The notes: generated by a model from the sequence alone, not told the origin. A stretch of DNA of 64,000 nt from Pseudovibrio sp. Alg231-02 (GCF_900143565.1 NZ_FREX01000010.1:133015-197014); one strand, 5' to 3'. Shown: positions 16,856-26,116, counted from the first letter of the stretch. Translations and numbers: made by a program.

Positions 16856-18195
16856 CAGATAGAAACTCCGGCCTGCGTGAAACTCTCTTTCATTGCAAGG
16901 CTTAGCTTCTCGACGATCTCAGTGATATGACTGTCATCAATGATGAATGGAGGAGCAAGAAGAATGTGATCCCCCGTTTTACCATCAACCGTACCACCCA
17001 TCGGGTAACACATCAGACCCGCCTTCATGGCATTCTGCTTCACTTTCGCATGAAGCTTTAAGGACGGATCAAGCGGCTCTTTCGTATCCCGGTCCTTCAC
17101 CAGCTCAAGCGCACGGAACAGGCCACGGCCACGAATGTCAGCCACATATGGGTGCTGACCAAACTCATCATGCAGAGCAGCAGACAGTTTCTCACCCATG
17201 GTGCGCACATGCTCCATACGGCCTGGCGCCGTCAACTGGTCCATCACAGCAACACCAGCAGCAGCAGCCAGAGAATGCCCCATGTAGGTATGACCATGCT
17301 GGAAGAACCCAGAGCCCGTCGCGATAGTATCGTAGATCTCTTTAGAGCACAGCATCGCGCCAAGTGGCTGATAACCAGCACCAATACCCTTAGCAACGGC
17401 AACGATATCCGGGCGAACCTCATCTTCGTTACACGCGAAGATATGACCGGTGCGGCCCATGCCACACATCACTTCATCCAACACAAGCAGGATGCCGTAC
17501 TTGTCACAGATCTCGCGAATACGTTTCAGGTAGCCCTTAACAGCCGGCACCGCGCCCATGGTTGCACCAACAACAGGCTCAGCGAAGAAAGCAGCAACCT
17601 TCTCCGGTCCAACACGCAAAATCTCTTCTTCAAGAAGGTTGGCGGAACGCTGCCCGTATTCTTCGAGCGTTTCACTCTCTTCCTTGTAGCGATAGGCGTA
17701 ACAAGGATCGATATGAGACATTTCGATCAGCAGTGGACCGAACATTTCACGGCGCCACTTGTTGCCACCAGCAGAAAGCGCTCCCAGCGTATTTCCGTGA
17801 TAGCTCTGCCAACGCGCAATCATATGCGAGCGTTGGTGTTCTCCCTTTTCAACAAAGTACTGCCGTACAAGTTTAACAGCAGACTCCATTGCCTCCGATC
17901 CACCTGAAACCAGATAGACACGGTCAATGCCTTCAGGAGCTTGGGCCACCAGTTTATCGGCAAGCTCTTCCGCCGGCTCACTGCCAAAAAAGCCAGTGTG
18001 AGCGAACGAAAACTTATCCAGCTGGTCCTTAATCGCGTCGATCACTTGTTCATTAGAGTGACCAAGGCAGGAAACCGCGGCGCCCCCACAGGCGTCAAGG
18101 TATCTCTTACCAGTGGAATCAATAAGGTAGCACCCGTCGCCTTTAGCAGCTGTTGGTAGTGTTACACGGGTATTTCTAGGAAAGATGTGGCTCAT
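16855..18195 (-). CDS. Class III (omega-) aminotransferase, BKACE partner
   Basis: This is a 446-residue PLP-dependent fold-type I aminotransferase. The start at 18195 (MSHIFPRNTR) is chosen for its GGAGG site seven bases upstream and the family N-terminus (ADPKGDG-type LPTAAKGDGCYLIDSTGKRYLD would run longer). Motifs are YLVSGGSEAMESAVKL, LVLDEVMCGMGRTGH, and AKGIGAGYQPLGAM with the PLP lysine. Its stop overlaps the start of the BKACE gene. The pair suggests that it turns a beta- or omega-amino acid into the beta-keto acid that BKACE then cleaves; this is inference from context. The amino donor is unknown. Confidence 0.88.
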   Translation of the reverse strand: MSHIFPRNTRVTLPTAAKGDGCYLIDSTGKRYLDACGGAAVSCLGHSNEQVIDAIKDQLDKFSFAHTGFFGSEPAEELADKLVAQAPEGIDRVYLVSGGSEAMESAVKLVRQYFVEKGEHQRSHMIARWQSYHGNTLGALSAGGNKWRREMFGPLLIEMSHIDPCYAYRYKEESETLEEYGQRSANLLEEEILRVGPEKVAAFFAEPVVGATMGAVPAVKGYLKRIREICDKYGILLVLDEVMCGMGRTGHIFACNEDEVRPDIVAVAKGIGAGYQPLGAMLCSKEIYDTIATGSGFFQHGHTYMGHSLAAAAGVAVMDQLTAPGRMEHVRTMGEKLSAALHDEFGQHPYVADIRGRGLFRALELVKDRDTKEPLDPSLKLHAKVKQNAMKAGLMCYPMGGTVDGKTGDHILLAPPFIIDDSHITEIVEKLSLAMKESFTQAGVSI

Positions 18196-18493
18196 TTTAC
18201 AGCCTCCGGGCTGTAGCTCTGTTGTTCGATTGACCGTCCATAGACACGCAAAACTACGCGTGACATTTTGCACAGGCACCACATTGCCTACGTCAAAGTA
18301 CTTGTCCATAAAAAACTATGAAATATCTCCAGATTGTGATTGGAGACACCCGCACAAAAGACAGGTGAGATATTTTACTACAAATTCCAGCAATAAAATT
18401 AGACGGAGCCACACCCAACTACGCAAAACCCCGTGCAGCTTACGTGAAAGTCACTTAGTCGCCGAAAGACTCACTCAGTAAAATCTGAACGAC
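18196..18493. other. Intergenic region upstream of the aminotransferase-BKACE pair
   Basis: These 298 bp separate the aminotransferase start from the end of the MATE gene, both on the minus strand. They must contain the promoter of the aminotransferase-BKACE pair. I see no strong dyad, terminator or coding sequence. Confidence 0.4.
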
Positions 18494-19870
18494 CTAGAGC
18501 ACGCCCGAAGCCGTACGCCGTGTCTGGCGAAGTATCCAGTGCGGCTTTTTCTGCGAAAACATCAAAAGCGTCATGACCAGCGTCAGCGCTTCAGCCACAG
18601 GCAGAGCATAAAACACGCTCATCGGGCCAATCACAAACCACAGGACAACGATCAGCAGCAGCGGCATTACCAGTGACCGGGACACAGCAATCAGTGCCGA
18701 CTGGGTCGCACAATGCATACCTGTAAAATAGCCGGAAAACGCGATATTGACCCCGTTGAACAGGAAGACAGGCCAGATCACACCAATGATCTCAATCGTC
18801 AGCTCTACTGTCGAGTGATCTGCATCTCCAACAAAGGCACTTGCCAGCAACATGGGTTGGAAAATCAACAGGCACGCCAGTAACAAGCCAACAACAAAAT
18901 TGGTCCCGACCCCAAGCGACAAAAACTGATAAATCCGCCGCGGTTTTCGTGCACCAAAATTGACACTCACCAGGGGCCCAAGCCCCTCACCCACGCCATA
19001 AAACACCATGATACCGCTGAAGAACAGATAATTCACAATGGTGAAAGCAGCCACGCCTTGCGCACCAATTTCGGTAATCAGGATCCAGTTGAACAGGAAC
19101 ACGACAATACCGCCGGAGCTCTCATTGATGAACTCAGACAGGCCATTATAGGCAGCCGTGTACATCACTCGCCAGGATCCAAAGGGCCGTAGAAATCGCA
19201 ACTTGGCGCTTTTATTGGCGAAATGCAAAAGCAGAAACAGCATGCCAGCCTGACTGGCCAGTCCCGTTGCCAGCGCAGCACCCCAAACGCCCCATCCCAG
19301 ATACCCTATCATCCAGGCATCCAGCACAATGTTGACCGCAGTGATCATCACCATACCGGCAAGGGAAAAGTTGGGGCGACCGTCAACGCGGACGAAATGC
19401 GACAGCGCAACCGCAAGGCTCAAACCGGGAAAGAACCACGCAACGGTGAAGATATACGTCTCCACCATCTCAGCAGTTTCCGCGTTTGCACCAAGCATCC
19501 GTGCAGCTGTTGGTGTAAAAATAAGCAGCAATGCCGCAAACACCACGGAAAAAGCCAGGACGCTGATCAGTGCCTTCATAAAGATGTTGGAGGCATCTCT
19601 TTCCCGTTTCTCACCGATGAACTTGCCTGCCATCACGGCAGCGCCAACGGTCAGCATCACCACCACGCCAAAGTAAAGCGCAAACATAGGCGTAATCAGG
19701 CTGAGCGCAGCCAATGCCGTCGCACCAACAAAGTTTCCGACAAAGATGCCATCAACAATACTGGCAGAAGCAATGGAAATCATGCCAAGCACAGCAGGAA
19801 CCGCAAACCGGAAAAATTCTTTCGCCGGATGTCCTTTGGTCATCTGCTCGTTTGCCATTGCCACTGACAT
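18494..19870 (-). CDS. MATE-family multidrug/sodium antiporter
   Basis: This is a 458-residue inner-membrane exporter with about 12 hydrophobic segments in two related halves, as expected for MATE transporters that expel cationic drugs or metabolites with Na+ or H+. Family-like stretches are FAVPAVLGMISIASASIVDGIFVG at the N-terminus and ALATGLASQAGM in the middle. The ATG at 19870 has AAAGGTG upstream and is preferred over the in-frame TTG at 19912. It is divergent from a TetR-family gene 150 bp away, so repression by that regulator and induction by its ligand is likely. The substrate cannot be predicted. Confidence 0.9.
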   Translation of the reverse strand: MSVAMANEQMTKGHPAKEFFRFAVPAVLGMISIASASIVDGIFVGNFVGATALAALSLITPMFALYFGVVVMLTVGAAVMAGKFIGEKRERDASNIFMKALISVLAFSVVFAALLLIFTPTAARMLGANAETAEMVETYIFTVAWFFPGLSLAVALSHFVRVDGRPNFSLAGMVMITAVNIVLDAWMIGYLGWGVWGAALATGLASQAGMLFLLLHFANKSAKLRFLRPFGSWRVMYTAAYNGLSEFINESSGGIVVFLFNWILITEIGAQGVAAFTIVNYLFFSGIMVFYGVGEGLGPLVSVNFGARKPRRIYQFLSLGVGTNFVVGLLLACLLIFQPMLLASAFVGDADHSTVELTIEIIGVIWPVFLFNGVNIAFSGYFTGMHCATQSALIAVSRSLVMPLLLIVVLWFVIGPMSVFYALPVAEALTLVMTLLMFSQKKPHWILRQTRRTASGVL

Positions 19871-19935
19871 GTTTTCACCTTTGCCTACGAGAGTGCTCTC
19901 CCGCTTTTCCAATCAAAATTGATAAGAAATTGAAT

Positions 19936-19951
19936 TTGAACGATCGATCAA
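19936..19951. promoter_or_regulatory. Candidate TetR operator in the MATE-tetR divergent promoter
   Basis: TTGAACGATCGATCAA is palindromic except at one symmetric position (TTGA-n-CGATCG-n-TCAA). A second short dyad GTCAA-GA-TTGAC lies at 19980-19991. Both stand in the 150-bp gap between the divergent exporter and regulator, where a TetR dimer would be expected to bind. Confidence 0.5.
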
Positions 19952-20020
19952 CTTGGACATATGCTCAATTTCATGCTATGTCAAGATTGACCAATTTAAA
20001 GAGCTAATCTGGAACGCTAT

Positions 20021-20644
20021 ATGGCCTATCTGGCGAAGGAAGAACGCCGCAAAGCAATCATTCTGGCAACGCTGGACGTTGTGAAGGAAAATGGGTTTGC
20101 TGGCATCACCACCCGCGCCGTAGCCAAACAGCTTGGCGCCGCAACCGGCATTATTCATCACCACTTTAAATCACTCACAGACTTAAAGTGCGAAGCCCTG
20201 CGCTACCTCTCTCAAAAGAACGGCGACAACTGCATCTTCGTCTCCAAAGATCTTCCACCGACACAAGCCCTGCTCCGCCTCATCAGCTTCAATGCAACCC
20301 CGCAAGAAAAAGCAGAGACCAGCATATGGATCAGTGCAGCAGATGAAGCCAACAGAGACCCGGAGTTTGCCCGTGTCTACGCTGAAGAAACCAACAAAAT
20401 CCAGGAATGGATCTACAACAACCTTAAGGAAGGGGTTCGCACCGGCGAGTACACCCTCACCTTACCCGCCGAACTTGTTGCATGGAAACTCATGTCACTG
20501 GCCTTTAATCTCTACGACGTGTCCAACCTGCCCGACACAGATCTGACACCAGACATGGCCGTCCAGATCCTTAAGGAAGAACTGAAGTCAACACTCGGCC
20601 TCAACAGCAAAGACCTTGCGTCTCAGCTGCTTTCAAGCCATTAA
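20021..20644 (+). CDS. TetR-family transcriptional regulator
   Basis: This 207-residue protein has an N-terminal TetR helix-turn-helix (RRKAIILATLDVVKENGFA, then ITTRAVAKQLGAATGIIHHHF) and a ligand-binding C-terminal domain resembling the BetI-like C-terminal family. It is divergent from the MATE exporter, with a palindrome between them, and is followed 38 bp later by aroQ on the same strand. The most likely job is repression of the exporter. A role in betaine-choline metabolism is not supported because no bet genes are nearby. Confidence 0.85.
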   Translation: MAYLAKEERRKAIILATLDVVKENGFAGITTRAVAKQLGAATGIIHHHFKSLTDLKCEALRYLSQKNGDNCIFVSKDLPPTQALLRLISFNATPQEKAETSIWISAADEANRDPEFARVYAEETNKIQEWIYNNLKEGVRTGEYTLTLPAELVAWKLMSLAFNLYDVSNLPDTDLTPDMAVQILKEELKSTLGLNSKDLASQLLSSH

Positions 20645-20682
20645 GGTGAGACTTGATCATCGCACAACTTCAGAGAGCTTTC

Positions 20683-21126
20683 ATGAAGAAGATCCTCATC
20701 CTCAACGGACCGAACCTGAACCTGCTTGGAATGCGCCAGCCAGAAGTTTATGGCTCCACCACGCTTGCAGAGATTGAAGATCAGTGCCGCGCCCACGCAA
20801 AACAGCTCGGCCTAGACATAGAATGTAAGCAATCCAACCATGAAGGCGAGCTGATCGACTGGATCCACGAGACCCGTCAGACGCGGACCGCAATCGTGCT
20901 CAATGCAGGCGCTTACACTCACACCTCAATTGCAATCATGGATGCAATCGCCAGTGTGGAACGCCCGGTGATCGAACTCCACCTCTCAAACATCCACCAG
21001 CGGGAAGAGTTCCGCCACACCTCCTACATCTCCAAGGTCGCAAAAGGCATGATCTGCGGTCTCGGTGCGCACGGCTACACACTTGCCATGGACGCCGCAC
21101 TTCGAATTTTGGAAGAAGAAGACTAA
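20683..21126 (+). CDS. aroQ: 3-dehydroquinate dehydratase, type II
   Basis: This 147-residue enzyme forms a dodecamer and removes water from 3-dehydroquinate in the shikimate pathway, or in quinate breakdown. The ATG at 20683 (MKKILILNGPNLNLLG) is preferred over the in-frame TTG at 20653. Catalytic residues are visible: the Tyr of RQPEVYGS, the Asn of NAGAYTHTS, the His of ELHLSNIHQREEFRH, and the following Arg. It lies 38 bp after the TetR gene and may be read with it, though the link is not functional in any obvious way. Confidence 0.95.
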   Translation: MKKILILNGPNLNLLGMRQPEVYGSTTLAEIEDQCRAHAKQLGLDIECKQSNHEGELIDWIHETRQTRTAIVLNAGAYTHTSIAIMDAIASVERPVIELHLSNIHQREEFRHTSYISKVAKGMICGLGAHGYTLAMDAALRILEEED

Positions 21127-21192
21127 GCAACCGATAGGCGCAGCCACTTTGTCTCATCGGGCGAACTCAGAAAACTCAAGCGTTCTCTGGGT

Positions 21193-22047
21193 TCACTTGC
21201 CGTTATACTGTGCAACAACAACAAGCCCTTGAACGGGTTTTCCATCCTCAAAACGCGGCGTGATTTCATCCAGCTCAATAAGTGCAAAGTCGTTATCCGC
21301 CAGCACCTTGCGTAGATAATCAGCAGAATGAGCAAACCTTCCACGATTGCTCATCACATATGGTTTTTCTGAAAAAGCCTCGTCTGCCGCTGTTTCCGTT
21401 GTGAAAATGACCTTGCCATTAAGCTCAATGTTCTTCGCAAGGCCAGCGACAGCCTCCTCCAGTGCACCAAGATAAATAAATGTATCGCCAGAGATGATTA
21501 AGTCCCAGCGTTCACCCCAGTCGTTCTGCAGGAATTCAGTCAGATCATTCAAATAAAGATCGTCATAAAGATTTTTCTGATCGGCCTTCTCAAGCATCCC
21601 TTCAGAAAGGTCTACTCCCGTCTTATGCAGTGCAAGATCGCCGATTACCTCAGTGCACAAACCAGTGCCACACCCCAAATCCAAAAGGCGTTTAAACCTG
21701 CCCTCTGTGAACTTGCGGACCATCTCCTGAATAATCTGAGGTACCGCATAGTTGAGCTGTTTCGTCAGGTGCTGATCAAAGTTGTCTGCATAATTGTCAA
21801 AAGTCTTGCTCACACACTGCTCAGGCACTGTGTCAGGTGTGTAATTCTCATCGTTCGATCCAGATGCTAACTGCTCTTGCTCGATAGCACTTAAATCCTG
21901 CTCTACATTTTTTAAAGCAAGCTGCTCAGCTTCTTCAGTCTTGCCTGCCTCTTTAAGATCCTGCACTTGGCAGTCGATCAAGAACTTTTTGAGCGCAGCA
22001 TGTATAGGGTTGTCTTCATCATCTGAATTGAAATTGATATTCATCAT
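21193..22047 (-). CDS. SAM-dependent methyltransferase with acidic N-terminal extension
   Basis: This is a 284-residue class I methyltransferase. Motif I reads LLDLGCGTGLC near residue 122; later strands contain TGVDLSEGML and DLIISGDTFIYLG. It resembles the TPR-linked methyltransferases annotated as predicted methyltransferases (contains TPR repeat). Here the first 75 residues are acidic and Glu-rich (NSDDEDN, EEAEQLALKNVEQD), perhaps a degenerate helical repeat. It is transcribed alone, convergent with aroQ across 66 bp. The substrate is unknown. Confidence 0.8.
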   Translation of the reverse strand: MMNINFNSDDEDNPIHAALKKFLIDCQVQDLKEAGKTEEAEQLALKNVEQDLSAIEQEQLASGSNDENYTPDTVPEQCVSKTFDNYADNFDQHLTKQLNYAVPQIIQEMVRKFTEGRFKRLLDLGCGTGLCTEVIGDLALHKTGVDLSEGMLEKADQKNLYDDLYLNDLTEFLQNDWGERWDLIISGDTFIYLGALEEAVAGLAKNIELNGKVIFTTETAADEAFSEKPYVMSNRGRFAHSADYLRKVLADNDFALIELDEITPRFEDGKPVQGLVVVAQYNGK

Positions 22048-22273
22048 CGTGACATGCCTCTGCCTAAAGCAAACAAGGTGTTTTTCATAAAAGGACTAGA
22101 TCAAAAAAAACATGATGAAGACTTACGTTGCTTGATAAATATCTCTTTGTATTTTTGTCAGACAGTTTGGATACGCTGTTGTTTTTTGTTCGTCCTGTGG
22201 AGCACGACAGGCTCCCCCTCGCACTCATAAGCATATGGGCGATTAGCCTTACCGGAGGAGCCAAGCCTTCAAA

Positions 22274-22708
22274 TCAGTCGTAATTCTTGGAACTACGCAG
22301 CTTCTTGATGTTGCCGCGCTGCTTCTTCCCTTCCATTCGCCGGCGCTTGGAGGCCAGCGTTGGCCGTGTGGCTTTGCGCGTCTTGGGCACATAAGCTGCT
22401 TTGCGAATAAGCTCCAGCAACCGCTCCAACGCATCTTCTCTGTTGCGCTCCTGCGTGCGGAAGCGATCAGCCGTCAAAACGACCTCACCCTTCAGCGTCA
22501 GACGTGAGCCCGCGATCTTGCGCAAACGAGTCTTTAAGTCATCCGGGAGAGTCGCATTTCCATCCAGATTGAATCGCAATTGCACGGCGGAAGACACTTT
22601 ATTCACGTTTTGACCGCCCGGTCCGGACGCCCTGATGAAGTCTTCTTTGATGTCGCGTTCCTCAATTGAGTAGCGCTCATTCACCTTTATTTTTTTGCGC
22701 TCGCTCAT
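22274..22708 (-). CDS. arfB: Alternative ribosome-rescue factor ArfB (YaeJ), peptidyl-tRNA hydrolase
   Basis: This 144-residue protein has the class-I release-factor catalytic motif GGQ in RASGPGGQNVNKVSSA and a very basic C-terminal tail (KRRRMEGKKQRGNIKKL) that enters the empty mRNA channel. ArfB releases nascent chains from ribosomes stalled on mRNA without a stop codon. It lacks codon-recognition domains, which separates it from RF1/RF2. It is transcribed alone; the flanking gaps are 226 and 311 bp. Confidence 0.92.
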   Translation of the reverse strand: MSERKKIKVNERYSIEERDIKEDFIRASGPGGQNVNKVSSAVQLRFNLDGNATLPDDLKTRLRKIAGSRLTLKGEVVLTADRFRTQERNREDALERLLELIRKAAYVPKTRKATRPTLASKRRRMEGKKQRGNIKKLRSSKNYD

Positions 22709-23019
22709 CTGGCCCGCCCGTTACACCACGCATGCATAGCATTGATTGAAATAAGAAATTTTACTCTTTGGTCAAAAAACAACCAGTAAAGCAACAGTGC
22801 ACGCTATAATACCAGCCCCTCAGATTTGCAAAGTTTTACGCAACAAAGCCACGCTCCACCGCAGGTATAGGCGAACGTATAATGCACGTATATGTTTGAT
22901 ATCGCTTGATTTAGTCAGTTCTTCTACCTAGTCTCGAATCCATATCCTGCCAGAGGGTAAAATAATTAAGGCGCTCAGCCGAACAAGCAATATTCGTCTC
23001 AAGCGTTACTGGAGGGGAA
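22709..23019. other. Divergent intergenic region arfB / omega-aminotransferase
   Basis: This 311-bp AT-rich gap contains the promoters for arfB (minus) and the aminotransferase (plus). The only pattern noticed is a tandem ACGTATA (about 22874-22893, separated by ATGC). No coding sequence or strong hairpin was found. Confidence 0.35.
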
Positions 23020-24381
23020 ATGACAGAGACTAACATATTGGCGCGGGACGAGATCCAAGAGATCACCGGCCTGACTACAAACAACCTTGATGCCTACTGG
23101 ATGCCATTCACGGCAAACCGGCAGTTCAAGAAAGATCCACGCCTTCTCGTGAAGGCCAAGGACATGCATTACACCGCCGCCGATGGCCGTCAGATTCTGG
23201 ACGGTACAGCAGGCTTGTGGTGCTGCAATGCTGGCCACGGACGCCAGAAGATCGTCGAAGCTGTGCAGAAGCAGGTCGCCGAGCTGGATTACGCACCAGC
23301 CTTCCAGATGGCACATCCCAAGTCGTTCGAGCTCGCGGCCCGTCTAGCAGCTCTCATGCCAGACCCGTTGAACCACGTGTTCTACACCAACTCCGGCTCA
23401 GAGAGCGTTGAAACCGCCCTCAAAATGGCACTGGCCTACCACAAGGCTAAGGGAGAAGGCTCACGGACCCGCCTGATTGGGCGTGAACGCGGCTATCACG
23501 GCGTCAATTTCGGCGGCATTTCTGTTGGCGGCATGGTTGCCAATCGCAAACAGTTTGGTGCGATGCTCGCTGGTGTTGACCATATACGTCACACCCATGG
23601 CATTGCAGGCAATGAGTTCAGCAAGGGCGTGCCGAAAAACGGCATTGAGTACGCTGAAGATCTCATGCGCCTCATCCAGCTCCACGACCCATCCACCATC
23701 GCAGCAGTGATTGTAGAACCGGTCGCGGGCTCCGCTGGTGTGATCCTTCCACCAGAGGGCTATCTGAAGCGCCTGCGCGACATCTGTGACGAGCATGGCA
23801 TCCTGTTGATCTTCGACGAAGTCATCACTGGCTTTGGTCGCCTGGGCACTCCGTTCGGTGTCGATTACTTTGACGTCATCCCGGACCTCGTCACCACAGC
23901 CAAAGGCCTCACCAGCGGCGTTGTGCCAATGGGGGCAGTGTTTGCCAGCTCCAAGGTCTATGACGCATTCATGACCGGCCCTGAGCATCTGATCGAGCTG
24001 TTCCACGGCTACACCTATTCAGCTCATCCACTTGCCTGTGCAGCTGCTCTGGCAACGCTGGATGTCTACGCTGAAGAGGAGCTGCTCACACGCGGCGCCA
24101 AGATGGCACAGTACTGGCAGGACGCCCTTCACTCCTTGCGCGATTGTCCAAATGTAATCGACATTCGCAACATCGGCCTGATTGGTGCGATCGAGCTGGA
24201 GCCGATTGCAGGCGAGCCAACCAAGCGTGCATTCACCGCCTTCCTGAAAGCTTATGAGAAGAACATTCTCATCCGCACCACAGGCGACACAATCGCAATG
24301 TCTCCACCACTCGTCATCTCAGAAAGCGAGATCGACGTACTGGTTGGCACACTACGCGACGTCCTTAAGAACCTGGATTAA
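23020..24381 (+). CDS. Omega-amino acid:pyruvate aminotransferase (beta-alanine type)
   Basis: This 453-residue class III PLP aminotransferase has a strong GGAGGGG ribosome-binding site before ATG 23020. Family features are LDAYWMPFTANRQFK at the start, DGTAGLWCCNAGHG, FYTNSGSESVETALKMA, LLIFDEVITGFGRLG, and TTAKGLTSGVVPMGAV with the PLP lysine. These match the beta-alanine/taurine:pyruvate transaminase branch, which gives malonate semialdehyde from beta-alanine. It is monocistronic with its own terminator. It is a different branch from the aminotransferase at 16855-18195. Confidence 0.9.
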   Translation: MTETNILARDEIQEITGLTTNNLDAYWMPFTANRQFKKDPRLLVKAKDMHYTAADGRQILDGTAGLWCCNAGHGRQKIVEAVQKQVAELDYAPAFQMAHPKSFELAARLAALMPDPLNHVFYTNSGSESVETALKMALAYHKAKGEGSRTRLIGRERGYHGVNFGGISVGGMVANRKQFGAMLAGVDHIRHTHGIAGNEFSKGVPKNGIEYAEDLMRLIQLHDPSTIAAVIVEPVAGSAGVILPPEGYLKRLRDICDEHGILLIFDEVITGFGRLGTPFGVDYFDVIPDLVTTAKGLTSGVVPMGAVFASSKVYDAFMTGPEHLIELFHGYTYSAHPLACAAALATLDVYAEEELLTRGAKMAQYWQDALHSLRDCPNVIDIRNIGLIGAIELEPIAGEPTKRAFTAFLKAYEKNILIRTTGDTIAMSPPLVISESEIDVLVGTLRDVLKNLD

Positions 24382-24405
24382 GTTCCTGTTTCAGCATGGA
24401 ATTTC

Positions 24406-24431
24406 AAAGAGGCGCCACGGCGCCTCTTTTT
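24406..24431 (+). terminator. Rho-independent terminator after the omega-aminotransferase
   Basis: AAAGAGGCGCC (24406-24416), AC, and GGCGCCTCTTT (24419-24429) form a perfect 11-bp stem with a minimal loop, followed by TT. It lies 25 bases after the stop codon. Confidence 0.85.
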
Positions 24432-24616
24432 ACATACCGTAACGTTATAAGCAACTTACACGTACATTCTAAAGTTAATCCTTATTAACTTTAACCAGTT
24501 CCTGAGCAGCAATTCACCACATATCCCAGCATGCACAACAAAGCCTCTCGCCATGAAACCACGAGGCTGATAATGTGCCGTCCGAATTACAAAAGCTCTC
24601 ATGCATCAGGACTCCC

Positions 24617-25450
24617 ATGCTACCTTCCCGCGACATTTCCCGCCTCATCGAAATCATGAAAGCCCTCAGAACACCTGAGACAGGCTGCCCTTGGGATCTG
24701 GAGCAGAACTTCAAAACCATTTCGCCCTACACCATCGAAGAGGCCTATGAAGTTGCCGATGCAATCGAGCGTGAAGACCTGAGTGATCTGAAAGAAGAAC
24801 TGGGAGACCTGCTCCTTCAGGTCATCTACCACTCCCGCATGGCCGAAGAAGAAGACGCCTTCGCCTTTGGCGACGTGGTAGAAACCATCACCAAAAAGAT
24901 GATCCGCCGCCACCCGCATGTGTTTGGAGATGACAAGCAAAAAGCAGCGGGCTTCCCGAAAGGCACATGGGATCGCATCAAGGAAGAGGAAAAGCAGGAG
25001 CGCAAACAACAACGCGCTGCAATGGGCCTCATTGATCAGATGCCACGCTTTCTGGATGAAGTGCCATCCGCATTCCCAGCCCTGACAGAAGCGGAAAAAC
25101 TCCAGCACCGCGCCTCCAAAGTTGGGTTTGACTGGGGTGCTGCAGAGCCCGTCCTCGACAAGATCAAAGAGGAAGTGGAAGAACTCACCGTTGAAGTCAC
25201 AGCCAACACGCCAGACCGCAGAAAAATCGAAGACGAACTCGGCGACGTCCTGTTCGCCATCGCCAACCTCGCCCGTCATCTGGAAGTCCAGCCAGAAGCC
25301 GCCCTCAAACGCACCAATGCTAAGTTCCGCCGCCGCTTCGCCCACATAGAAGACGCAGCAACAGCCGAACAACGCCCGCTTAAAGACCTCTCCCTCGACG
25401 AGATGGAAGCTCACTGGCAAGCAGCTAAGAAGTTTGATCCAGCAAGCTAA
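24617..25450 (+). CDS. mazG: Nucleoside triphosphate pyrophosphohydrolase MazG
   Basis: This 277-residue two-domain MazG hydrolyses (d)NTPs to NMP and pyrophosphate in housecleaning of aberrant nucleotides and in control of alarmones. The start at 24617 (MLPSRDISRLIEIM) has an AGGA element; the GTG at 24575 lacks one. The first catalytic domain shows CPWDLEQNF, TIEEAYEVADAIE and DLKEELGDLLLQV. The second shows KEEVEELTVEV and EDELGDVLFAIANLARH. Both carry the EExxE...ExxD magnesium motif. In relatives mazG is close to hflX; here a YdcF-like gene lies between them. Confidence 0.95.
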   Translation: MLPSRDISRLIEIMKALRTPETGCPWDLEQNFKTISPYTIEEAYEVADAIEREDLSDLKEELGDLLLQVIYHSRMAEEEDAFAFGDVVETITKKMIRRHPHVFGDDKQKAAGFPKGTWDRIKEEEKQERKQQRAAMGLIDQMPRFLDEVPSAFPALTEAEKLQHRASKVGFDWGAAEPVLDKIKEEVEELTVEVTANTPDRRKIEDELGDVLFAIANLARHLEVQPEAALKRTNAKFRRRFAHIEDAATAEQRPLKDLSLDEMEAHWQAAKKFDPAS

Positions 25451-25458
25451 AAGCACTG

Positions 25459-25486
25459 TCAGGCGAGCGGACAACACCTCGCCTGA
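25459..25486. terminator. Hairpin between convergent mazG and ydcF-like gene
   Basis: TCAGGCGA (25459-25466) and TCGCCTGA (25479-25486) form an 8-bp stem with a 12-base loop in the 51-bp gap. No T-tract is present, so it is a weak or Rho-assisted terminator candidate. Confidence 0.45.
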
Positions 25487-25501
25487 TCAGCAATGTGCGC
25501 A

Positions 25502-26116
25502 TTAGAGCAACGGGCACGTATCTGGATTCAGTTCCCGCAGGTAACCAGCCTCAAGATATGGCTGCACCTTGCCCCACTCCTCCAAAACCTCAGCTGCAAA
25601 CTCCGGGTGAGCAAACCAATCCGCCACATCCACCGGATACTTGTTTGCAGGTGCAATCATCTTGATTACCTCTGGCCAATGCCGCTCCAACGTCATCAAA
25701 TAGCGACGGGACGCGCTCACACTACCAACGGCAATCACAGAGCCAATGGCCTCAAAAAGCCCAAGCTCCTTCAAACGCTCAAGTGAGAACGCTACATTCT
25801 CACCCGTATTCGTCGCGCTGGTCTCCAAAATTATGTAGTGCCTTGGCACACCGCCAGCAACAAGCGCCTCACACATCTCATGCGCCTCAAGTTGCCCTGA
25901 CGCTGTGTACTCACCACCAGTAATCAGAACTCGCCCAACAAGCCCATCACGCCACAATTGCACTGTGACCTGAACCCGCGCCTCAGCACTTCTGTGGGAT
26001 CCAAACAGAAGACAAAGATCAGCCTTTCGGATCTCGGTTCTGACAAGCAAATAGCGACTAATCTCAGCGATCAGTTGAGGTGTAAGCTTCAGATGTGAAT
26101 TGGCTGGGCAGGTCAT
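25502..26116 (-). CDS. YdcF-like DUF218 protein (soluble)
   Basis: This is a 204-residue protein of the YdcF/SanA/ElyC DUF218 superfamily. It has ADLCLLFGSHRSAE, VLITGGEYTASGQLEA, and ILETSATNTGENVAFS, which form the putative nucleotide- or polyphosphate-binding site. Unlike ElyC and SanA it lacks a transmembrane segment, so it resembles cytosolic E. coli YdcF, which binds S-adenosylmethionine. The biochemical function of the family is not settled. It is transcribed toward mazG and ends 51 bp from it. Confidence 0.75.
   Translation of the reverse strand: MTCPANSHLKLTPQLIAEISRYLLVRTEIRKADLCLLFGSHRSAEARVQVTVQLWRDGLVGRVLITGGEYTASGQLEAHEMCEALVAGGVPRHYIILETSATNTGENVAFSLERLKELGLFEAIGSVIAVGSVSASRRYLMTLERHWPEVIKMIAPANKYPVDVADWFAHPEFAAEVLEEWGKVQPYLEAGYLRELNPDTCPLL

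Noticed and set aside
19936-19951. Possible FNR box before the MATE gene
   Set aside because: TTGA and TCAA are separated by eight bases, not the six required, so it is listed as a TetR operator candidate instead.
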